This document shows, piece after piece, positions 1 through 10,941 of a DNA stretch of 64,000 bases. Position numbers and translations under genes: made by a program. Below the pieces are notes generated by a model, which saw nothing but the letters and a program-made list of their open reading frames with translations, did no database searches and had not been told where the DNA came from. Source of the DNA: Cyclospora cayetanensis (lineage: Eukaryota > Apicomplexa > Conoidasida > Eucoccidiorida > Eimeriidae). Position 1 is the stretch's first letter. Each line of letters begins with the position of its first letter. The stretch is taken from assembly GCF_002999335.1 (NCBI RefSeq), contig NW_020312147.1, positions 124,001-188,000 of the forward strand, written 5' to 3'.

Positions 1-550
1 CCCCCGGGAAGTTGCCTCCCGACTGGTCCCAGTGTCCTCTGTCTCTAAGGTGCTCCTCAAAGTGCTGGTCGTCCCTGGGAATGTAGCCACAAACTCTACA
101 ACGCTTCTTGGGTTGCCACTTGGTTTTGGGAAGAATGACGTTCGCTTCAATCAAATAGAGCATCTTTGCCTCCATCCCGTGTGGCACCGACTGATACAAC
201 ACATGCTGGCCGCACTCCTGGCACGCGTGGTAGTACTGTGTCTCGATACCCTTGAGCCTTCTGATTTTTGCGGGCTCTTCTACAGGCTTGGTAAACACCT
301 TAACCGTCGCCTGGTCGGTGCAAAGCACCGGTGCATTATCCGTCCTCCTGCGTGGGAGTTTTTCTAGCTCCGCATCCGTGATAACTGCGTTGACCGTGCA
401 CTTCTTGCAGTGTATCACCTTGAATTTGTCGTCCATGACGTACTTGTTCACATTTGTGAATACCCGAGAAGTGTATTTCTTCTTATTGAAACGATGGGCA
501 CGATCGGCCTCACTCTCACGCTCACGGCCCGGGGGGGTCTTGTTCAACAT
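1..550 (-). CDS. STEEP1-like (UPF0428/CXorf56 family) zinc-binding protein, 3' part cut by window edge
   Basis: An open frame runs from an ATG at 550 off the left edge (at least 183 codons). It carries the pieces typical of the STEEP1 family: a CxxC pair (HCKKC) near residue 50, the segment LEKLPRRRTDN, then RRLKGIETQYYHACQECG with a second CxxC pair and LYQS. These align in order with the human protein, which has LEKLP, RRPEGIE and KKCAKCG at matching places. In animals STEEP1 helps STING leave the ER. Apicomplexa have no STING pathway that I know of, so the role here is unknown. Near the left edge is an extra motif, KKRCRVCGYIPRDDQHFEEH, able to bind zinc, which I do not recall from the animal protein. 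There is no in-frame ATG upstream of 550 before a stop at about 647. The gene is divergent from the deacetylase at 1654. Family call fairly sure; function inferred only. Confidence 0.75.
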   Translation of the reverse strand, partial: MLNKTPPGRERESEADRAHRFNKKKYTSRVFTNVNKYVMDDKFKVIHCKKCTVNAVITDAELEKLPRRRTDNAPVLCTDQATVKVFTKPVEEPAKIRRLKGIETQYYHACQECGQHVLYQSVPHGMEAKMLYLIEANVILPKTKWQPKKRCRVCGYIPRDDQHFEEHLRDRGHWDQSGGNFPG

Positions 551-1653
551 TTCTGGAAATAGAAGATACGGAGATCTGGGGGAGCCTCTTGCAGAGGCAG
601 AGGCGGGGAGAAGCGACACGCAGCTGTGATCTAATTTCCTCAATGCCTATACCAAAGAAGCCAGAAAGGTAAGTGAAGCCAAAAGAAAAGGCAAAACTAG
701 AGACGAAGGGCCTAATCGGCGCTGGAAGTTAAACGTAAGGGATGCCGGAGGCAGAGAAGCAGTATGCCGTTTCCGACTGCGATCAATGAATACGCCCCAT
801 CAAAAATCTGAAGGGATGGACTCGTCAAAAGGGATGAAGCATGAAAATAAATATCTGGTTTTCCGAAATAGTTCAAAAGTCTTCCTCCTGTCTGTCCGCG
901 CAGTCCCAACCCAGCCCGCTGCGTGCAGTGTAGGGGGGCCCGGGGGCACGCGAGATGGTCAGGTGTGGTAGTATGCGCATCATAGCGTCAACAGGGAAAG
1001 GGCTGCATTTTTAAGTGTTCACATTGCGGTGGGCTCTTGATTCTCCCCTAAGTAGGTGGCGTATAGTTGTTGATGGTCGCGTCGCTCTCTTTGTACACAC
1101 ACAATCCAAACGCCTGGGGTTCTGGGGGGCAGCCGAGATCGGATGTTTTCTCAGCAATTCTCCTTCTGAGATGTATTGAACTTGTCTCCCTCCATGTGTC
1201 TGTGGACTCCACCCCTTTCGGCCGAGTCTAAGCAGACAGAAAGTAGTAGCCCTTGTGTATTCCATCTAACGCCGCATCGAGTTGAATAGGAACACCTACT
1301 ACACGGAAACCCTTTCTCCTCCTTCGCTATTGGGCTAACTCCTTCGCCTTGCAGTGAAACGGACTGCCTTTCGGTTTTTCGCCCCTCAGACGCAGACCGA
1401 GCTCTTGGTCCGCGCAGCCACATTCCAGTGCCCCTCATACCGCCGCAACACGTACATCCCACCGATCTGTAACCTTCATCCTTTGTCACTACATGCCCGA
1501 ATCCTGTATACGCCAATCACAATTTCTGGGGTACGAGCCCCTCTCATCGAATGGACCGACGGAACAACCGTCGCGTCTTGCTACCCAGGCCTCTTGTTGG
1601 TGGCCGGATTGCTCTGCATGCTACCTAGCTGATTTCGAGAACAATAAACAAAG
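551..1653. other. Divergent intergenic region, no gene recognised
   Basis: This 1.1 kb separates two diverging genes and should hold both promoters. Open frames on the minus strand (for example 1151-1516) lack recognisable motifs and splice structure. No repeat or RNA gene seen. Confidence 0.5.
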
Positions 1654-4447
1654 ATGAAGAACGTCCTCTACTTCTACGATGGTGTGCATCATCACAAGTT
1701 CGCTTTCAACCTCGCAGCTCCTTTGTTTCCCTGTTAATCCCCGGGTTTTCCATAGCTTCTGTACTATAGTGTATTGAGTTCATGTTTACGCACCCGATAG
1801 ATCCTTCGCCTCCAAAAGTTATACTTGCCGTCCTCCAAAAGCGAACTTCGTAGAAGGGCATGAACTTGGCTTGTGTTGGCCTTTCAACATGCATGCGTAG
1901 TTCAAAGGGTGTTGAATCCTGCAAGCCGTCGGGTTCTCGTGTGCAGTATCTGTACTTGAACGTGGCTTGTGTACTCATCTTGAGTGCCTCTATTCTTGCC
2001 TTCGCACTCGTTTCCGCTGTCCCCATGTTCTTAGAAGAAGTTGGGAACTTCTTTTATGGGCCAGGTCACCCCATGAAGCCTCACCGCGTCCGCATGACAC
2101 ACGACCTCCTGCGGAGCTACGGACTCTTAGACAAAATGGAACTGATGGTGCTTCCTCGCATTTAGCCCTTGCACAGATTGCCGGGACGCCTTCAGCGTTG
2201 AGGACTGGGCATGCGGCTCCACGCAGAATGCCTCGCCACTGAGGCTGCCAAGGAGACATGGGGGTCTCCTCGTATAGCTACCATTTGCACGAGTAGCCCA
2301 TTCCTTGCTGCTGCAGTCGCTACAAAGAAGGACTTTTGGGGGCCAGCTTTATCATGGGTGTGTATCACTGTGCTGTGTGCTGTGCAGCTCCCGCCCCATC
2401 CAACGGTAGAGGCCCTTACGCAGTTTCACGCCAACGACTACATATCCTTTTTACGTTCGACCGCAGAAATGTACCCGGCCTCTCTACCCAATGGGGCAGG
2501 AGATTCAGGGTCCCCCTCTCCTGAGTTTCGATACGCGAATTCAGCCTCTAGCCCTTCTGGAATCACTTCTGCCGTTTCCCCAGGCTCTTTGCATGGCTTG
2601 CCCGTTACCGCGGCTACCTCCCAGGGCAGCACTCTCTCCCCTGTGGGGTTTGGTAGCAGCGGCTCGAACGGCAGCCAGTCCGAAGGAGGAGGCCCTTCAA
2701 GAGCTCCCGCCTTTGTGGACCAGATCAGCAGGTTCAACATTGGAGAAGACTGCCCCGTCTTTGACGGCCTCTGGGAATACTGCAAGACCTACAGTGGCGG
2801 CAGCATCGAGGGTGCACGACGAGTCGTGCAGGGGGAGTACCAGTTCGCCATCAACTGGTAAGAGCGCCTACACTTCATATGCGGCATGCGTGGTGGACCC
2901 GATGCCGATGCATGATTAGTGGTGATGGCCTTCTCGTTGGGTGGAGAAGGACTGCAGAATATGCATGTGTCACGGAGTGCAATCTGCAATATGGGCGTTG
3001 TGCGGCTTGGCCTATGTGTGTGCCTCAGGGCTGGAGGGCTCCACCACGGCAAGAAACACGAAGCAAGTGGCTTCTGCTACATAAACGACTGCGTTCTCGC
3101 GGCCCTCGAGTTCCTGCGTTACAAACACCGTGTTCTATATGTAGATGTGGACATACACCACGGTGATGGTGTCGAAGAGGCCTTTTACACTTCACCGCGG
3201 TACGGCAAAAAGGGTACCGCTGTTGCCCCTTATTTCCGTCCAGTGTTGACACCAGGGCTGCCGCAGTAAAGTAGGGTGTCTCCCTGCTTGTCCTTGCAGA
3301 ATGCTCGTGCAACTGAGTATCGTTGTTGCCGCTCTGCAGCGTTCTGTGTTGTTCGTTTCATAAGTACGGGCACTTTTTCCCCGGAACGGGAGCGCTGGAT
3401 GATATTGGGATGGAAGAGGGTCTTGGATACAGCGTGAATGTGCCACTTCACGAGGGCATCGACGACAAGATGTACTCTTCTCTCTTCAACCGGGTTAGAT
3501 TACCCACGTATCACGAGGCCTTTCCTTCCCACGGGTTTTGTTTCAATGCGTACAACAGCTTGTGAAGGTCTCGGCGTTTTTCTGTGTGGCTTGGGGTGCA
3601 ATAATACAGGTTATGGACCAAATCATGGACATTTACCGCCCTGAAGCAGTTGTTCTGCAGTGTGGTGCTGATTCGGTTGCGGGTGATCGCCTGGGTTGCT
3701 TCAACTTATCCCTCGACGGTGAGCTGCACCTCCCATGGTTTCCGTGGGCATTGAACCCTGAAGAATACCACTAGGAGCGTCATAACCCTCAGCTGAGGAA
3801 AACTCTCGTGAGCTGGCTTGTTTCTGCTGTTTTGATGTGCGAAGGCCATAGTGAGGCTGTCCGCTACTTCTGCAAGGCTGGAGTGCCCGCAATCTTTCTC
3901 GGTGGTGGCGGTTACACCCTCGGAAACGTGCCAAGGTGCTGGGCCAAAGAGACTGGGTACATCCTGGGTGTTGACCTGGATCCAAGTGCGCTCAGCCTCC
4001 CTATAATATTCCACTACTTTGGAGCTTATGAAAAACAGCGGCACGGCTCGCCGTCATGTTCTAACACGTGCCCTCCGCGAATCAATTCGCTGAGTGCTAC
4101 CATGGATAGGAGAACTGCATGCTATGCGATGCTTTACCCCGCAGAAATTCCTGATACCAGCATGTACCGAGGGTATTACGGCCCCAACTACGAGCTCAAT
4201 ATTCGAACAACAAATATGGAAAATCGGAATGAAGAGAAGTATATTGATTCTGTTGTGTACGTTACAGACGTTTTCAGTCATTCTCCCGGGGCACGTTTCT
4301 CCCTGTTGATGGACTGTGAGAAATTTTGCCCAATATTTAGTGTCGAATGTGTCACTGCCCCACAATTAATCACCAAGTGAAGATAATTCTGCTAACCTTT
4401 TGAAGCATCTACGTAAAATTGCGAGCGATGTCAAAGACTACATCTAA
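1654..4447 (+). CDS. Class I (Rpd3-type) histone deacetylase, nine exons
   Basis: Zinc-dependent removal of acetyl groups from histones. Exons joined in phase: 1654-1681, 2035-2147, 2388-2857, 3029-3199, 3340-3493, 3610-3718, 3845-3967, 4145-4256, 4378-4447, giving 1350 nt and 449 residues. The start [17 protein letters not shown] is the usual class I N-terminus. Catalytic and zinc-binding motifs are intact: GGLHHGKK (histidine pair), DVDIHHGDG (Asp and His ligands), QCGADS (Asp ligand) and GGGGYT (catalytic Tyr). Two things are odd. About 85 Ser/Gly/Pro-rich residues in exon 3 replace a loop that is normally about 15 residues long. The sequence [10 protein letters not shown] lacks the Ala-Thr pair that apicomplexan HDAC3 carries there. 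The C-terminal tail after the catalytic core is short. The last junction (GT|gtacgt to aag|TGAAGAT) is the least certain. Identity as a class I deacetylase is near certain; the exact orthologue is not. Confidence 0.93.
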
Positions 4448-5173
4448 GAATTATTTGTACACGCTCATATCCGCTTATATAGACCATTCCTCCGAGTAGG
4501 GTCCTCCCTCCTGTCTGGTTTACCTTCTGCAGGCAGAAGATAAGCACGACTCTGCGGCAACACGTACACCCAATCGGAGGGCAAATATCCGCAAGTGTGT
4601 CGCATATTGCTTTGGTCCTGAGGTCACACTCAAGGCCTTTTTATAAGAATTACTGCACCAATTAGCGATGTTGTCATGTTGCCTGTAGCTAGCAGTTTTC
4701 AGTCGTATACTACTCTGTCATCGTTATTTTTTTGCAGACTTTCCTGATGGCGCAGTCGAAACCGGAGTTCATCTGCAAAGGGAAAAAGAGGATATCGGTC
4801 CGTCTTGTTTACTCCATATTCGTGCAACCTAGGCAAACCCAATGAGTTGCTGCTCTTTAGAACCGTACACCTGCTAATACAAAAACAGTAGCAGGCTTCG
4901 GCAGGACTGCCTTGGCCTGTCCATGCTGTTTTGTCTTTCGAGCAGAGGATGAAAATGGCGACACAGAAGATGCCACAGAGCATTTCAGCAAGACTAACAA
5001 CCGTGATCGCGGGTAACTCGAGTCATTCCGGAAAGTACAAAAAAAGGAAACCATCTATTCAGATGGCGCTTGCTGCGGGTAGGGCATCAGTCCGCTCGAT
5101 GGCTACGCAAGGCACGACTTCTCCCGGTGTTTTAAGGGGCCGCTCCCAAACGATGGCTAGCCCAGTTGGCCAG
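4448..5173. other. Intergenic, no gene recognised
   Basis: Region between two converging transcription units. Short open frames on both strands (4699-4983, 4931-5221) have no recognisable motif. No RNA gene or repeat seen. Confidence 0.4.
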
Positions 5174-5994
5174 TTAACTAAAGCGTTTTCTGCCGCATTG
5201 TGTGTAGTCAAAGCCCTCTAGGAAGGATCGCTTCCTCCTATAGTTAAGGCCCTCGCTCGTTTCCTGCCTCAGCGCCATCTCAAGATCGGGATGGCGCTCC
5301 TTCAGCTCCTCATCTCGGTTATTGACAGGCGTTTGAACGCATTCTCCATACTGGTGTGCCATGCTAGACCCAGTTAGTGCGAGAGTCTGTAACGTGAACA
5401 CATTAAACATATTTACTCATGAAATGGGCTCAACGCGCTCCTTGGCCATTTACCGCTGATGGCAGCGAAGAGACGTAGGGTACTTTAGGGCACGACGGCG
5501 TCGAGGTGTGGCCGACTTGAAAGTACTCATGGATAAACGCCGTCTCCTTAGGTCGAAAAACAGCATTTTCTGTCGTCCAGGATGCCTGAAGCAGGCGCAC
5601 AACGCCTGGACCGGGTTTATGCATCCCAATAGCAGTGGCAGGCGAGCGGTTTATTACCTGCATGGTCGCCACACCCCACAGCCTGAGAGTGCTCCATCCA
5701 TTTTTCTGGAACCATCCAACAGCCATTTAATTTGTCATACCATGTTTTCCGCAGACATCTGGAGAACCTCGACGTTCTCTCCACAGAGATGTGACGACAC
5801 ACTCCCTATGTACTGACCATCTTCTAGGGAGAAGAAGAGGATGTTTCTGTCCCCTGAATTTTTCAAGCCTCTCTTGGTAGGTTCGCCAAGTTGGTCAGGG
5901 ACAGGTTCTGTAGGGTGGAATCCTTTGAGTACTCCACCAGGGCGCTTGAGTTGATGAAGCTCCAGAGCACTGACAAACGCTACATCGGAGCTGC
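5174..5994 (-). CDS. Candidate multi-exon protein of unknown function
   Basis: Three stretches on the minus strand look like real exons because they are open, charged, and flanked by plausible splice sites. The first is 5818-5994, after an acceptor ending aaatctcag. The second is an open stretch within about 5454-5726 that contains ASWTTENAVFRPKETAFIHE. The third is 5174-5386, after an acceptor ending cacgttacag; it begins TLALTGSSMAHQYGE and ends at a stop after GRKRFS. The last exon is rich in charged residues (NNRDEELKERHPDLEMALRQ). I could not find a junction between the first two that keeps phase, so the model is incomplete. A start may lie upstream, near 6381. I recognise no domain. No function proposed. 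Confidence 0.4.
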
Positions 5995-8777
5995 CTGAGA
6001 TTTCACATTTCACTCACAGAAGAACCAAACAAGAATATATGTTTGATCTTACATTGCACGAATGACTCGCTGTTACCTGAAACACGGATGTGAAAAGGCT
6101 AGATAATGCCGATATGTAACTCAGCCTACTATTTTGTCCGTGCGATGGGCAGATAGCCAGAAGGTTTGTACCCATGCATTGCTGGCACAAACCAGCTTCT
6201 CGAAGTCCTAAAGGAGCAAGTTTATGCGAGGAAAGACTGCGTTCACGCGACACGCGTACCAGGGATCCTAATACTGTAGAGTTTATCGAGCCTGTTATGC
6301 TCGAGTATCCAAAACTGGACGGTGTCCAATGAAATAGTAAAAAATCTTCTGGCCCTCTGGAGGTTGACACTGCTTCATCCTATTTTTTCGGTGCAGGTGA
6401 TCAAAATCGTACTTGGTCCAGGTACTTCTTCCCCATGACTCTCTCAGGAACCTGTCGGAGTCTATTTTATACTGTTAAAGCTGTTTGTATCAAAAAAGCT
6501 CTACCTCGAAAAAGACGAAGCCAACTGGTGAAAACGAGTCTCGCGTGTGTGGAACCTTAATGCTTGCTCCATTGTTCAATAGGTCAATAACGCGCAGACT
6601 CGCTGTAAGCAAGTAGCACGTCGCAAATATTTTTACAAATATATTTTGTTGGTCTACCATATTTGAACCTACCGCGCTCCTGCTTGAACAAAAGTTTTGA
6701 TACCAAGAGCCTGAAAAGCATCCCCTCCAAAGTGTTGATTGTGTATAAGGATGTTGGTCTCACTCCAAAAATTCCACGCGCCTATACTGATCAATTGGGA
6801 TGCTTATTTCGGCCTGAAGAGTCCCGCTTTATGCACGTGGGTGTGTGCAAGAAATAGTAAAAATAATGTACCACACGTCTTCCATCTTCAACGTCAAACA
6901 CCGACGCGGAAAAGCACCTGGTCCCCGTCGGCTTGAACAGTGCTGCGAGTCCATGAGATATCCTGAGGTCCGGTATCTTATGCTTCATACGTTCCGCTTT
7001 TTCATCAACGAGGTAGTACCTGACTTCTAGTCAGGGAATGCAAAGAACGCGAGTCGATTACAGCTACGATTAAGCTTACCTTCATACTCCTCCCCATGAA
7101 CAGAAAACACCAGCTTGAACTTGGTGTGGTTCTAAGCAGACCAGTGAAAAAAATGCTTTCCATTTCTCCTTGACGGGAAAAATAAAATTCAGCCTACCCA
7201 AAATTGGAATGACTGGACGTCGCCTTGCTGGGCAGCGAGGATCACTCCGTTAGCCTCTAGAGTGTGGAAGTAATGCGTTTTAGTGATTTGAAAGCTGAGT
7301 GCAGGATTACCATCGAACTCGAAAAATGCGGGGTGGGATAAGACGACATTTGCTTCAAAAAGATATAGATAATCCGGCCCAAATGCTTAAAATAATAATA
7401 TTTTACTGAAATCCGACGATATCGCTGGAGTCCGCAGTTGTCCTTGTTCCAAATACTACCATTCGCTGTTAGCAACACGTTGGGTAAACGAGAGTTTGTA
7501 AAGATGCGAACTCACCGATGCAATGAAGACCTGGCACTGCAAGCCACCCGGATTCGGTTCAAAGACAACTACGACTGTGTCGTTCTTTGCATGATATATT
7601 GCAGTTGTGATCTCTGGGGTACAGATCATCCAATACAACACACGACGAATTTTTCTTTATTTTGCCTTACTCTTCCATGGAGCTCCAGGATTGAGGTCCG
7701 CTAAGAATCTTGTAGACTTCTGCATCGTATGAGGTGAGGATTTGTGTACTCTAGGGACCTTCAAAAGATATTCACCGTGTCGTAGGCTCGGCAGACACCA
7801 CCTTCAGTCCTGTGCAATAATGCATTATTTCATCTGAATGGCTAATTTTCCACCAGGCCATACTTACACGACAATCACGCATCTTCCAGCAAAAATTATT
7901 TCCTTGATTTTCCTGTACAAAGTTATCATTTGCATCGCGGAGATCTATCTCCGCCAGCGAAGCTTGTAGCCTACGTGCTACCCAGGAGAGCGGATTCTGG
8001 TAATGGCTCCTCGAAAAGGTCAATTGTTTTTACCTATGAAATCGTAGTGAAGGAGGATACACCGTTGCGTGATGAAGCGGTGTACACTCACTACATTCAG
8101 TCTTGAGACAATCGTCCTTTCTTGGGCCTTTCCTCGCTTCTGTTCTACCACCTTGGAGCGCGGCAGAAGGTGCCCGTGCCTCCTCTGAGTACGAATCTGA
8201 TTCAACATCATCACAGTTCCTCGAGAGTTGCAAAAACTTTTTGGGAAATCCTTTTCCCCAAATTCTGATCGACTAGATCAGCATTTCTTATGTTTCCCCA
8301 AAATAATCAGAAGCAGATAGCACCCAAAAGTTTTTAGTGCTCTCCTGCAGAGAGCTTGAGTACTTCTTGACAGGCGAAATACGTATGTGCCAAGCGGGCA
8401 TTTTGCCAGCGATTCCGCGCTGTATATACAGTGCAATGTCCACTATCTTGCATCTAAACTACTAAGGTATTTCTCTGTGAGAAAATCGTTAGAACAACAC
8501 GCATCTTTTTTTTATATCTCAGTCATCTGTAGCAATAAAGCTTGTACCGCCACTCGCGTATCGCCACCTGCGCGGCCCCTCTATTGAAAATCGGATGGCA
8601 ACACGGGGAGCTGCGATAGCCATCTAGCGTGTGTACGGGAGATTATTATTAGCCCACTAACCCATGCATGCAGTTATTTTATTGCGAATGAGAAGTACTT
8701 CACGCGAACGCAGCCGCGAGAGCCCTCATCTGCCCCTTGCTCGACGTGCAACGGTGTCAGTCGCTCAGCGGTGCGAG
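5995..8777. other. Long stretch without a recognised gene
   Basis: About 2.8 kb of AT-leaning sequence with only short, motif-free open frames. The stretch near 6014-6381 (minus) may include 5' exons of the preceding candidate gene, for example an ATG at about 6376, but I could not connect them. No repeat array, tRNA-like box pair or retroelement motif was seen. Confidence 0.4.
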
Positions 8778-10941
8778 TTACCGGCGCCGCATGAACAAAG
8801 TGAATACAAATCTCACCACTGCCCTTGCAAATGTGCGTAAGGCAGTAAGCTTGATCATTCTCCAAGCAATTTTGGCATGTTCGCGAGCAGCCAATAAGAG
8901 TTGCTGCACCGGATTGGAGACCTCCATGCCAGTTCTCATTGAAGCCCTTCTTTGCGATTCCATATGTTTCCACTCATCGTGAAAGGCCTGCTGGTGTGCC
9001 TGTGGTCCACTTCTGGCTGTCCTTGAAGTGTCGAAATCTGCATGGGATGTAGCAGTATGAAGAATACATTGCATAGTTGTGCACCGAACAAGCAGCTGAG
9101 TGCAAATGCAATTGCAGTGCAGCTTCGCGGCGTAGTGCCAAAGAAGACGAAACGTAGGGCAAGAATGGCTATATTAGATAAAGCCGCCCCACCAGTACAA
9201 GTGTTTCGTATCAAGATACGGCAACAGGCGTCTCGCTTTCAGATAGTATTTGCTGGCTCACTTCTGTCTGGCCCTATATCGCGCTCAGTCGTTTCGGTCT
9301 TTACACCGCCTCCAGGGAATCTCTGCACAGTTATTCTTCTCTCGATAATCCTTCCCCCATGAGTGTAGTAGCTAACTTGCGTGCCGGTATCTGGTCGTTC
9401 GCCTGTGGAAAACAACCCATGGATAACCCTGGTAGTGCTCTCACCAATAACAGCTTACACACAGGATACGCACACAAGTATACACACTTGAGCACATGTG
9501 TATCTTTATTTGCCGCAACAGACTTTCCAAAATGCTTCCTGCAAAAGTTGTTCTGAACCTGCAGTCTGGTTGTCCCCGCAATATAGTTCCTACCCGACAG
9601 GCCCCTCAAGATCGCATATATTTCTTGATCATCAAGGAAGCTCGTAGACGGACGAGAGCCCATCCTATGTTCGAACATGTCATGCCGCTGGTATGGCAAT
9701 CCGCCATCCCACCGGGAAGCTCCTCGTTGGTTGAGTGCTTGTTGCAAGATCTCATCCAGTGAGACACCACCAAAGGCTCGGCGAAAGAGAAGCTCAGCTT
9801 CTTCCGGCGTGAGGCTTCCAAACTGAACACTCCCTACGGCGATTTCGTAGAGCAAAAAGCGGTTGCTCGTATTACACGAATATTTATATATGTATATATA
9901 TTTTGTGCATTACTGTGCTGAAATAGTTACCCGGAAAACCCGTTGTTTGTGTACCACGTATGAAACTACACAGTTGTACTATATTCACATATGTTATGCG
10001 CATTAACGAGAATGCTGTACCTCTATTCGAGCGTGTCCTGAATTCGAATGGCTCACTGTACCCTGAACGGCCACTTGCATGTTGGAATGATGCCCCATCC
10101 AACGATGCATCATACTGCGCTCGTTTAGTGGGATCAGAGAGCGTCTGGTAAGCTTCGCTCGCCTCACGGAAACGTTTCCCAGCTTCTTCTCTGTTACTAG
10201 GGTTCCTGATACGCACAGGTAGCCACGTACACACTCATCATTCATTGAATTACAATCCTTGCATATCCGCGTTTGGCATTCAAAAACCATCATGTTGACG
10301 CCATACCGATCTGGATGCCACTGCAGTGCGATTTGCCGGTACGCCTTCTTAATTTCATCTTGAGATGCAGCCTTTTTGACTCCCAAGATAGAGTAATACT
10401 CCGGAACGGAAGACGTTGAGTAACGCCGGGCAAACACTACAGGTACTGCCGGGCCAGATCCTGCTGGCCACGTACAAAGGGATCCTGCAAACGTTCCGAA
10501 CGGCAGGTGATGCCAAGCACCAGTATGAAACTTTGCACAGCTTATCAGTGACTTCCATGTCCGTCTAACTTCAAAAGAATCATTAGGATGGAGTAAAGCG
10601 TCCATGGGGGTAGCATGCTGCCTAGGTGCTATGACTGCTGGGCCCTTAAACGGCGGCTGTGTACTTCGCTGAATGGAGCAACCTTGGTTGAGAGCGCCAT
10701 CGAGTGAGAATGCGGAATCTGCACACCTAGAAAGTACGGTGGAAGTTGGGAGCCGCAGGCACGATCCTCGTGGAGGGCAGTACAGTGTACCGGTGTGCGG
10801 CGATGCGGCAAAAGGTTTTATACTTAGATCAAAGAATTTATTGGGTCCGATTTTGCTGCGGTCTCGTATGGCTTTTAAAATGCAAAGCCACCTCGAAGAA
10901 TGTACTGTCTGCATTTTCAACTGGTATGCCTCAGTCTCCAA
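8778..10941 (-). CDS. J-domain (DnaJ/Hsp40) co-chaperone, probably mitochondrial
   Basis: Stimulates an Hsp70 ATPase through its J-domain. Exon 1 (10307-10941) gives a long basic N-terminus ending FARRYSTSS, which resembles a mitochondrial presequence cleavage site. The J-domain follows: [31 protein letters not shown] (invariant HPD), then exon 2 (10021-10205) with [20 protein letters not shown]. Exon 3 starts at 9833 and continues [21 protein letters not shown] further exon (about 9262-9353, [19 protein letters not shown]) ends at a strong gtgagc donor. It joins in phase to the last exon, 8778-9037, whose end is a basic, amphipathic stretch closing in FTLFMRRR. The exon 3-4 junction is unresolved: donors near 9600 and 9716 give different phases. 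There is no zinc-finger region and no clear Gly/Phe linker, so this is a type III J-protein. Mitochondrial location is inference. Confidence 0.85.
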
